DNA from: Kwoniella bestiolae CBS 10118
Taxonomy: Eukaryota; Basidiomycota; Tremellomycetes; Tremellales; Cryptococcaceae
Direction: 5' to 3'
Assembly (NCBI RefSeq): GCF_000512585.2
Contig: NC_089244.1
Location: 2,046,001-2,110,000 of the forward strand
DNA length: 64,000 nucleotides
Below are positions 22,986 to 33,051 of the stretch, piece after piece. The position numbers and the translations under genes were made by a program. How positions within the stretch are numbered: the first letter of the stretch is position 1; each line of letters starts with the position of its first letter. Below the pieces are notes generated by a model. That model was given only the letters and a program-made list of their open reading frames with translations, was not told the origin of the DNA and searched no databases.

Positions 22986-24636
22986 ATGACAAAGACATTA
23001 GATGTGGATATCTGGACACCAATCAAAATTGGTGACTGCCGATTGACGCACCGTGTGGTCCTTGCACCATTGTGAGTTCTTGTGCGGCATGGTTATGATC
23101 GTCATATGGCCGGACATCTTATTGACGCGGGATTTCTTTGGTCACAGAACCCGAAATAGAGGGTCCGCGTCCGAGAAACACCCGTTAACATGGGTACCGA
23201 ATGATCTGATGAAGAAGTACTACGTGTGAGCTTAGCTGTCTTGTGATCGACTTATACCATGAGCTGACTTCCATCCGGAATCAGCGAAAGGGCAACTCCA
23301 GGTGGACTGCTCATCACAGAAGCCACGTAAGTTCATCCAGCATATCCAGCCTCATTGACTTTTTGTGCTCACCCCTGCCAAAGACCAGTATCGGTGCGAG
23401 CGTCAGGACTATTCGGTATCCCAGGAAACTTTACAGACGAGCAGCTAGAAGGATGGAGATTTATTGTTTCCGCGGTACATGAGAAGGGTGGATTCATTTT
23501 CAGTCAGCTATGGCATCAAGGCCGTACCACACATTCAGCATTGATAGGCGGCCAGCAACCACAGAGTAGCTCCAACGTACCCATGCAAGGAACGTTCGGG
23601 TGGAATGGATTCGAAGCTAGACCTTTCGAGGTTCCTAAACCCATGAGCAAGGACGATATCATAGATACTCAGAATGATTTTGTCAACGCGGCCAAGAATG
23701 CTATAAGTGCAGGCTTTGATGGAATAGAGATTCATGCAGGAAATGGGTGAGTAGGTGTCTACTTCGCGCATACGCTGGGAACTAAATCCTCCACTCCACT
23801 GCAGATACCTCTTTGATCAGTTCTTGCATAGCAATAGTGAGTGTCTCAAGAATACTACAGTACATCTTACGAAAGAGACCTGATCATTCCATCAATCATA
23901 GTCAATACACGTACAGACGAATATGGAGGCTCTATCGAAAACCGATGTCGATTTGTCTTAGAGACCGTTGAAAAGCTTTGTAAAGCTATTGGCGCATCCA
24001 AGGTCGCCGTCCGACTGACACCATTCGGCATGTTATTCGGCCAGACATTTGGTGAGAACAGACTAGAACAGTGGTCATATCTCTGCAGGGAACTCAGTAA
24101 ATTTGGGCTAGCATATGTGTAAGTCCGTTTCTCCATGGCCACAAACGTGGGTCAAGCTGATAGAAAGCTACACAGTCATCTGGTAGAACCAAGATTTGAC
24201 GAGTTGAAGTCCGCTTCCGAAAAGCAGGAAACTCTGAAGGACATGTTGACAGATGGAGAGGAGGAAGTCTCCCTAAAACCATTCAGAAACGCTTTAGGGC
24301 CAGATACGCCTCTGATCTCGGCTGGAGGATTCGGACCCGAAAATGCCAATGAAGGTTTAGGGAATGGTACCTCGGATTTGGTCGCCTTTGGAAGATACTT
24401 TGTGTAAGTTGGTCGAATCATCTGCAATCTTCTGTGATACTGATTGTATCTATTTCTAATGATGTAGGGCCAATCCTGACTTGGTAGCTAGACTGAAAAG
24501 TGGGGAGCCACTATATAAATGGGATAGATCCAGGTTTTACGGGCCATTCGAGGACAACGAAATCGGATACACTGTCTTTCCTCACAGAGAATTCGCGAAG
24601 AAAGGGGATATATTCAAGGCACAGCTGGCCGATTAA
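22986..24636 (+). CDS. NADH:flavin oxidoreductase, Old Yellow Enzyme family
   Basis: Start ATG 22986 (MTKTLDVDIWTPIKIGDCRL) leading to LTHRVVLAPL, the usual OYE opening. Next come TRNRGSASEKHPLTWVPND, then GGLLITEAT, FIFSQLWHQGRTTH, GFDGIEIHAGNG/YLFDQFLHS and NTRTDEYGGSIENRCRFVLE. The final exons give PLISAGGFGPENANEGL, DLVAFGRYFV and ANPDLVARLKSGEPLY, ending at TAA 24634. The H-A-G-N quartet in the substrate pocket and the phosphate-binding GGF and FGRYF motifs are intact, so an active FMN-dependent ene-reductase is expected. Seven or more introns are present. It is divergent from the amidase. It may reduce an activated alkene in the same pathway, but this is inferred from position only. Confidence 0.9.
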
Positions 24637-25170
24637 GACGTGTGTAAACCATGCATATACTTTTCGGGTTTCCGATCTAGATACCGCTCTCGATCAGGGC
24701 CAACTGTCCATAAATGATGCAGATCCTTGTAAAACCAGGCTTCCTGTAGATGTAGCCGTTGGTTAGCTTTATTGCTTAACTGCAGCGTGGTATGTACGTC
24801 AGACACTCCATGCTTCCCGTATGAAAGGACCGCTTCCATCATGGGCTCATGTTCTAGCATGCCCCAGTGAAGATGCAATTAGCAATTAGCATTTGAAGAT
24901 GCTGGATGACAGTGGTATTCTAGAGTAACTGATGTAACTTGACTTCCGTGCATAGATCATATCTATCTATTTCAACCAGAAAAACAAAAACGGAGAAATG
25001 AAAGAGAGAAAAGTGTACCTCCCAATAGATAATACCAAGAAAGTTTTCGAAATAGAGAGTAAAACAACTGGAAAGGCGAGCATTACAGACAGAACCTGAG
25101 CATAAGTATGTGCCTCTTTCTGTCCAAAGCACACACCGTCCTATGACATCTTCTCTTTTTAATTGATCAA
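24637..25170. other. Convergent 3' region, OYE and sugar-type MFS
   Basis: Two genes end towards each other here. AT-rich stretches on both sides (around 24960-25080 and 25150-25170) look like 3' ends. Small frames show no family motifs. Confidence 0.4.
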
Positions 25171-27083
25171 CTAAGCAAGATCTTGTTTCTTCTCCTCCGA
25201 ATCCTCAACGACAATCTCGTCGACGGCATTGCCGGAAGTAGCCAACACATTATCGGCAAAGTGATATCCCTTGAATTTCCGAGTAGCAACTCTGTTCTCG
25301 TAGAGATAATCGAGTTGTTCCAGAGAATGTCCTTTGGTCTCGGGAACGAAGAAGAAGACGAAACCGATGTTGATAAGGGAGAATGCACCCCAGATGAAAC
25401 CCTGTCGCACATAAAATCATATTCAGCAACGGTCTGGTGATGATGGGCACTCGGCTACCGACTTACAATCTTGGAACCGATATTACCGTATCCTGCATCT
25501 TGGATATAAGGAGCCACGAAGGTGATAATGAGTTGCACACCGAAACCACAGAAAGTAGCCAGACCCAAGACCTTTTCTCTGTTTCTTGTGGGAGCAGCTT
25601 CGGCAGTAACGATCCAGATCAAGGGCGATTGAGCACCAAAGGAAGCGTACCAGAGGAAAATCAGTGCGATCGAAGCCTTTTGAACGGAAGAACTTGGATC
25701 GGCAAAGGCGGTGGTGAGGATAGATACGATGATCAGGGTCGCAGCGCAGAAAGCGGACGTGGAGAGCAAGATAGGTCGTCGTCCGAACATATCTGGAAGG
25801 AAGTTACCAGTACAGATGGTGACGAAGTACAAGCAGTATAAACCCATGATAACGGGGAAGTAGTTGACCACCCCGACACCGATAAGAAAGCTGTTTCGCT
25901 GGATTAGCTAGTGTTTATAGGTGTAAAGTCAGGAAGATACTTACGATACGATGTAGTTGGTCATGTATGATGACCCCTGAGCTTGTTGGAGTGATTGAAT
26001 TCCCACAGCGATGAGAACTCGTCGAAGATCTGGCTGTTTGGCGAGATCACCCCATCCGGTAGCTCTGGCCTCCTCTTTGGCTTCTTGGAAAGCGGCGTCG
26101 AGCTTGTTGACATAATCCACCGCGTCAAATCCATTGGTTTCCGTTTTGAAGAGAGTCTCGGTAGCTCGTACAGCCTCTTCCTTTCGCCTAATCGGGAAGC
26201 AGACATCAGTTAGAAAAGTGACCAATGAACACCCTTGTGGGAGATGACTTACCCTACCCAGACGAGCCATCGTGGAGATTCCGGAATGAAGGGAACGACC
26301 ATGAGGATCAAAGTGGGAGCGACAAACTGAATTCCCATAGGTATGAAATATGCGGATTTGTCGGTTCGACTAGCTACGGCGTACACCGATCCTGAGGCGA
26401 CGATGACACCGATGATTTGGACCATCTGATACATATTGATGACGAATCCTCGAGCAGATGCTACCGAAGTTTCGGATAGATATATGGGTATGACGTTACA
26501 GGCGATACCCATGGAGATCGAGTTGATGACTATCCATATTGGCATTAGCTAGAATATATTTAGTGACTTGGAGGATGAGACGTACCTTTACCAGCCAGAA
26601 ATTGGCCGTATCGGGCAGACCCGCCAACGGCAGAGGTCATCTCGATGACGATTCCAACGATTGAGATCACCGCCATGGTGACAATAGTTTTTTGTCGTCC
26701 GATGATGTTGTTCACATACATGGCAATCGCACAACCGAGCACTAAAGGATATCAAATTTTCAGCGATGAATCGCGATAATTAATTGGGGTTTACTTACTG
26801 ATACCCGCAGAGCCCACCCCAGTACCAGCAGACTGTTGCGAGGTGGTCAAGTTGCATGTTTCAACTCCATCGACCATCGCGGTAGTACCGTAATCGCAAA
26901 GGAAAGCTTTTTCTCCAAGCACGGTCCCCCACCATCCGTTATCAAATCCCTACAAGACCAGATCAGTATAATTCCAAGCGGCATGTGAGGGAGGGGTATA
27001 CTACCTACGAATAACAAACCACCCAACGACGCGAAGATCATTACAAGTGCACCCCTAGGGGTGATGCCTTCGTATATACCCAT
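25171..27083 (-). CDS. MFS sugar-porter family transporter
   Basis: Start at 27083 (MGIYEGITPRGALVMIFASL) leading to GGLLF/GFDNGWWGTVLGEKAF across a short intron. Family motifs follow: GRQKTIVTMAVISIVGIVIE (TM2-3 loop), QFLAGKG, VIPIYLSETSVASARGF (the P.Y.SE..P/R signature), VPFIPESPRWLVWVG (the PESPR motif), GSSYMTNYIV, FGRRPILLSTSAFCAA, VTAEAAPTRNREKVLG and VPETKGHSLEQLDYL, ending KKQDLA at 25171. This is a complete 12-TM sugar porter (PF00083 type). Substrates in this family include hexoses, lactose, polyols, quinate and carboxylates. The exact one cannot be read off. It is divergent from the PhyH gene. Confidence 0.92.
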
Positions 27084-28112
27084 ATTGTTTCGTGAGAGAT
27101 AGGCGAGATGATATCTGAAAGATGATCGAGAATCGTTGAAGAGAGGGATGATCCGGTTAGGGGGACTAGTGACAATCAGGGGATCAGGCGGTATATATAC
27201 AAATGGGGGAGATAATGATCAAGAAGCATATCGCTAATGGTTTCGGATCGATCCTTCAGGTTGGTCCGGGGCGCCGTTCGATCAAAGAGTACGTTGAGGG
27301 CTCATGACTCTCTATTTTCGGAATGAGATAGGAATGGAACAGATAAGTCAGATGACCAATATCCATCAAGATATTGCAATCATGAAGAAGAAGAGCAGAG
27401 GATGTTGGACAAGGTGTATCAAGAAGTCGAGGTTGAATGAGATAAAACCGAATGAATGGTATCTCGCGACTATATCCCAATGGGGCAAGTGTGGAGATAA
27501 CGAGATAGTCACAGAAGAATCTCAACCGTAATGTGGGCCGATTCTCAGCCGCTGGAGTACGGGCTAATCGGCATTCGGACGATGACCACCGTAATTAGCT
27601 TGAAGCTTGAGGGATATCAGCAAATGAGGAGATAGCGAAATGTAAGATACATTCCGTAGATCGAAGTGACCCTGCACCTTAGCTTAGTCCCCTTTCCCAT
27701 GAGCCATCAAAGACGGTGCGTAACCAGACGGACACACACACGAATCCTTTCCTTTTCACACACGTCTTTTCCCTGATCGTGAGGGTCAATCGATCATTTG
27801 GCGGATAAGCAAAAACACGGGTACGGACGCAGCAACAGCATCTGTCCTCCCGCCTGTAGGCCTATGAGGCCGATAGACAATCGTCTGTCATTCCGAAGCA
27901 AGATAAGTCAGATGACCTATCATCATGCATGCGATAAGCACACGCTCAAGTCGGCCGCAAAATCGCAAGAGTTAGGTAATAGACATACCTCACCCAAGCA
28001 TCAATAAGATAAAAGGTTTGTATGGGGTGTTCATGTACATCTCCATATCCTCTATCAAATCTACAGACGATCCATTCACTTTGACAACTATCACATCGAG
28101 GAGATCATCACC
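27084..28112. promoter_or_regulatory. Long divergent promoter, sugar-type MFS (-) and PhyH dioxygenase (+)
   Basis: A 1029-base interval between two divergently transcribed genes, the longest shared promoter in the left half. It contains a CGG-N10-CCG arrangement at about 27574-27589 and many single CGG/CCG triplets, compatible with a Zn2Cys6 regulator. Short open frames (27304-27531, 27798-28007) show no motif and are probably untranslated. Confidence 0.4.
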
Positions 28113-29462
28113 ATGCCCATCGCAGTAGACTACACACCAGCTGAAAAGCCCGACTCCTTCAAAAAGAGGTTTACCGAGCGATCCACCCCTCCTCCCGAGT
28201 TACCTCCTTTCTTCTATGCCAACCGATTCGATAAGCCTGAATTTGGTGATTGGCGAGACGAGCTGGTGACCAAGGGATACACCGTCGTCAAGGCTGTCCC
28301 GACCGAGAAGGCTCTCGAGTACAGGGAAAGAGCATTCCAATGGATGGAGTCTTTCCCTCTTGGCTTCGATAGGAACGACGAGAAGACTTGGAAGAACGAA
28401 CATCTTCCGGTACATATCAAGGGAGGTATGTTCCATGGTTATGGCTTTGTGAGTTAACGTTTTTATTGGTCTCAATCGTGGGGAGTTCAAACAAGGCTGA
28501 CGATCTCATCTTCCGTCTCAGAGTCACGAACAGCTAGTAAGTATCCTCAACAGCATCGGAGCATTGTGTCAGAGCACGGCTGACTAAGTGTACTCTCTTG
28601 TAGCTATGGGACCTCCGATGCGAAGACGGGATCATCGACGCCTTCGCCAAAGTATGGGGCACCTCCGAGCTGATCACCTCATTCGACGGGGGGTCAATCA
28701 TGTTACCCAAACGAGTGGACGTGATGGACGGCGGTAAATGGGAACACATGGATCAGTCACACCACCGAAGAGGGTTCTACTGCTGTCAAGGTCTGGTCAA
28801 CCTCAACTACAATGGTCCCGAAGATGGAGGGTTGATGGTGCTTGAAGGGAGCTCGAAGCTTGTTGAGGAGTACTTTGATGTACATGGACGAAATTCTTAT
28901 AAATCGTGGGGTCCGTTCGACTGGCAGTGAGTTATCCACCCAACTTCCCTCAATCCAGGTCGGACTGAGCTGATGAAATTGTACGAATCGTAGCGGGTTC
29001 ACCGAAGAACAACAACAGTGGTTCTTTGAGCGAGGCTGTAAATGGGTTAAAGTCTGTGCTGAACCTGGAGATTTGATCCTTTGGGACTCAAGGACTATGC
29101 ACTACAACGTTAGACCGAAGGGTGATAGAGATAGAGTCTGCACTTGTGAGCCTCATTCTTTTATCCAGAACATAATCATGGCCAGTATGGTTTCCTCGCT
29201 GACTTGCACGTCTTGGTTATTAATAGATATCTGCATGGCCCCCGCCCACCTGTTAACAGAAGAGGACCGTAAACTACGAGTAGACTGTTTCGAGAGTTCA
29301 AGAGGAACCACCCACGTCCCATTCGCAGCCATCTATGCGAGGGAGTTCGAGCCCGTGAAGAGGGCGGACGGCACAGACTGTCCACACGATACGGGTAAAC
29401 CTAGAAACCCTCCTGTTTTGACTGACAAGATCGCGAAGCTGGTTGGTATTAAGCCGTATTAG
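28113..29462 (+). CDS. Phytanoyl-CoA dioxygenase (PhyH) family Fe(II)/2-oxoglutarate enzyme
   Basis: Start ATG 28113 (MPIAVDYTPAEKPDSFKKRF). Exon 1 ends HGYGF at 28448. A 15-nt exon SHEQL follows (28522-28536), then LWDLRCEDGIIDAFAKVWG. The iron-binding HxD is EHMDQSHH (H165, D167) and the distal His is in WDSRTMHYNVRP (about H261), so the facial triad is complete. The last exon starts after an intron that includes TATGG at about 29190 and ends KIAKLVGIKPY at 29462. The length of about 345 residues suits the fungal PhyH group that acts on small acids rather than phytanoyl-CoA. It is probably cytosolic. The neighbouring sugar-type transporter may supply the substrate; this is inference. Confidence 0.88.
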
Positions 29463-29576
29463 GTTGTCCGGTTCGTGGGATGCTTTTGTATGATGTTTGA
29501 GCTATGATTTGATAATTGTATATGCAAGTGAATACATCCGTAATAATTACAAACAAGCTGAAGTATACAAACAAAC

Positions 29577-32500
29577 TCATGAGTAATTCATATCCTGCTG
29601 GAAAAATATGTTGAACAGATCCGCGTCCATGTTATTCATCATTCCCTGCAATAGGAACCCATCCAAACTGAAATCGAATGGCTGTTCAGCTAGCCCATCT
29701 ACGTTCGATAGAGCAAGGTCGGTCGTCTCGGTGGGTCGAGCTCGTATTTCAGCCTCATTGACCATGTTTTCCAGCAAAGTGATACCTCTATTGATAATTG
29801 CGTTTTTGTTGGTGAGCGATCGGAAGAAATTGATCACTTCCAGGATTTCCATTCTGAGCTTATCGCGCTCGGGTGTATCGTGTCCGCCATATGTCAGTTC
29901 CGAGGCGATGACCATACCTGCGATGACAGTGAAAGACGACACGTGCCTAGAATGGGCAGCAATTCAGCCTAGATCAACATGTAGTTTAGCTGAAAAAAGA
30001 CATACCAGTTTTTCTGGAACAAGGTCGGGACAGGTTTCTTACGAGCAGCAAGAGTCGCTCTAGCGGCTTCGAGACACACCTAATGACATCATCAATATAC
30101 CACTCAACGCAGCCCAAGCGAGAAACACCACAGTACTCACCTCACGCGCCCTAGCCCATCTTGTATCCGTATAACTCTTGCCCAGAAACCACCTATAAAG
30201 CATGATCCTATGAGGAGGCAGCGCAGTCATCCAGAGGTACCTCGACCAAGGTCTATAATCGAAACCCCGATGATCATCCTGATTAGATGGAAAGTAAGAT
30301 TCGTCCTCCCTCGGTTTGAGATCCGGCATGTCATCTAACAAACATAGTAATCTCGCGTCGTGCTCCTGGACACACTTGAACCTTGCGCTGATGGTCGTTT
30401 TGGTATTGAAAGATTGATTGAAGTTCCTGAATAGGGCGGCCAGCCTCTCCATCGCTATGAGACTGCGGAAACGGTATTGAATTGTTCATCATCAAGTGGA
30501 GTACGGCACACTCCCAGGGACTTTGTACGTACTGGGTGACACGGGTTGTCTGGCTTGATGGTCTGGGTATTATCGGTTTGTTATCGTCGAGATCGTAGTC
30601 GTCGATATTGGCTGGAGGGGAGGTACGAGCGGCTGGAACGAGTCGTTAGAGCCACAGAGCTAGGAGCGATCGTGTACGACAGGATCAGATCAAAACATTC
30701 GACTCACTAGGCATACAAATGTGAAACGGATGATGAGCTTCCGGACGAAGACTGGTATACATCTCGTAAGTCATTACTCCAGACACTATCTTGATATTGA
30801 CGCCGAGGGAGAACAGACTCACCTGTCGGTTATAGTCAGACACCACCAGATCCTCCTGACCAACTCGATCTGTATATTCCCACCAAACTTTTCAGGATTG
30901 GTAGATGCCGTTGCCAAGTGGAAATCAAAATCCCTAGCCAAGCCAAGCGCACAATGCATGAGTGATCCAAGGTATTTCGAGGCACTACAGTACATCATCC
31001 AGGATGTTAGCGCGTAGCGATAAGGATAGGAGAATTGAAGCATGAAGTATGTGATCGGCAAGGATACTGGACTCACTCGAACGCATGAGCTATCATCGGA
31101 AGTATACATATAGTCTGCAGGACCGGCATGGTGGGGTTGACCATGAAGTTGCATAGTTGGAGACAGTTTACGGAAGTGTCGAACCAATATCGAGCGGTCT
31201 GGGCTATAGATACTATCAGAGGTTGGTCAGCTTTAGTCGTATGGGATGCAAGGGGACAAAGTGTATGTACCTTGAGAGAAACCCATCATCATAGCTGAAG
31301 ATTCCTCCATGAAGTACAGACTACATGCGATGATGGCGTAGTCTATGAGCAAATCAAGGTATTCCGTATTCATTAGCAACTTCGGGTGCAGAGAAGTGTA
31401 TCATGTATAGACTGTACGCTCACACAACGCATAATAGTCATACGTCTTAACAATCGGCCGACCAACCCCAATCGAATTAATCCATTCATCGTGCTCTCGC
31501 AAAAAGGTCGGTTCATGGAATACAGTATGTATCCAATGCAACGTCTGACAGTGGTATCGAACCAGCTGACTACTTTGTTGTAATGGTACCATCGCGAGCA
31601 AGGTGTCTAGAGAATGGCCACCCGAATGACTAAGAGGAGATTCCAGCTGATTGGCAAAGATGGAGATTAAGGTGTCAGCAACAATACGATTTGCTCGTTG
31701 CCTGATCTCTACGTTCCTACTTCTGCTGAACACCTCTATCTGGTTGAGCTGATATGTCACCTCTTCTGTCCGTCGAGCCCAACAACGACCTTTCGCCCGA
31801 AAAGTCGATCTTTGATGAAGACGGAGCACCACTCACCTGAAATCCTTCATTCTCCTTATACCTCTTCGGCTCAATCCCATAAATCCTAATGACATCACCC
31901 AGATAATCCGATTTACCCATCTCGTCGTGCTCGTGCTCGTGCTCGTGCTCGAACTCGGCATGAGAAACACCGTTTCCGTTCTCACCATTCAAACTGGGGA
32001 GTCTTGGACTCCTATTAATTCCCGCACCTGATTGCCCTACCTCGTATTGATAATCCTCTTTATTCATCAACCCATCCTCCTCCTCTTGTTCTTGTTTTTC
32101 CTCCCGATCCTCCTCATGTTCGAACTTCCTCATAAGATTCTGAATAGTCTTCTCCTGAGCATTGATTTTACGATGCAAAGCTTTGTTCTCCTCTATCATC
32201 TGAGCGAGGGTAGGTGTTTTGGCAGAAGGGAGTCGTCCGCCGCCTGTGATCTTACCGTTGACCATGACCGTCCTGCAATCGCCGGGCCCAGCTTAGCGAT
32301 ACTTAGATTAGGTAGTAGTAGAAGGGTATCGTTACTCACTGTTGTTCACATAGATCACCCAGTCCTCTGGATACACAGCGACTACACGGGAAAACTTTGT
32401 CGCATTTCACCTGTTCGCTCCTCCATATCAGTTCTGGATCTGATTGAGAGTGTGGGAAGGCCTACCTTTCGCTTGTAGCAGTAATTGCAGCTAAGCCAAG

Positions 32501-32741
32501 TATCCCTTCATCAGCTCGAAAGTTCTTCATCGTATTCATCGTACAGAGACCCAGCTCACCTCTTCACCTCCCTCTGACCCATCCTTATTGGCCCGACCAA
32601 CGATGGTGAACCTGAACCTGAACCCGAACCGCTCATCCTCCTTACAGGTAGGTTGGATGATCCCCCTAGACTCTTATCGCTCATATCGTGATCGGGAGCA
32701 TATGTAAGAGAGCTGCCTTCTGCACCGATGAGATGTCGCAA
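29577..32741 (-). CDS. Second Zn2Cys6 transcription factor with fungal-trans domain
   Basis: The first ATG in frame is 32741 (MRHLIGAEGSSLTYAPDHDM); MSDKSL at about 32684 and MSGSGS are alternatives. The cluster is CNYCYKRK/VKCDKVFPCSRCVSRG...LC, split by introns. It is joined by an AG/C codon after MGQREVK. It spans about 32350-32500 and has all six Cys. Then comes a coiled-coil-like segment (AQMIEENKALHRKINAQEKT), an acidic stretch, and a His-Glu repeat (EHEHEHEHDE, 31921-31955). DVIRIYGIEPKRYKENEGFQ precedes the regulatory domain. That domain includes WIHTVFHEPTFLREHDEW, ELVRRIWWCLTITDR and a C-terminus ending NIFFQQDMNYS at 29577. It is a nuclear regulator by family. It lies tail-to-tail with the PhyH gene. 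Confidence 0.85.
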
Positions 32742-33051
32742 TATATAACAGCAGAATGTAGATCAAACCCATCAAAAGTGATCTGCTCAGCTGATAACGG
32801 AAAGGATGATCTACTAACAAAGTAACACCAAAGAAGCTTCCGATAACGATAACTAGACCTGAACGATAACTAGACCTGAACGAGGGCGGAAGCAAATTCA
32901 TCTATCATTCAACAAATCAACATACGAGTGATGCATAACGATAACATGACATCAATACAAAAGCAAATTCTATATGTGCACTATACAAACATATACACCC
33001 TCCCATCTCCGTTCTTCCCGCCAAGATCGGGATATTCATGCCCAACATAAA
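32742..33051. other. Intergenic between Zn2Cys6 factor and NoxR-like gene
   Basis: This 310-base gap holds the promoter of the minus-strand regulator and the 3' end of the minus-strand NoxR-like gene. It contains a 17-nt tandem duplication, listed separately. No gene seen. Confidence 0.45.
32847..32884. repeat. 17-nt tandem repeat, about 2.2 copies
   Basis: The unit ACGATAACTAGACCTGA occurs twice without mismatch (32847-32863 and 32864-32880) and is followed by ACGA of a third copy. It lies upstream of the second Zn2Cys6 factor, so it may be in that promoter. Confidence 0.95.
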
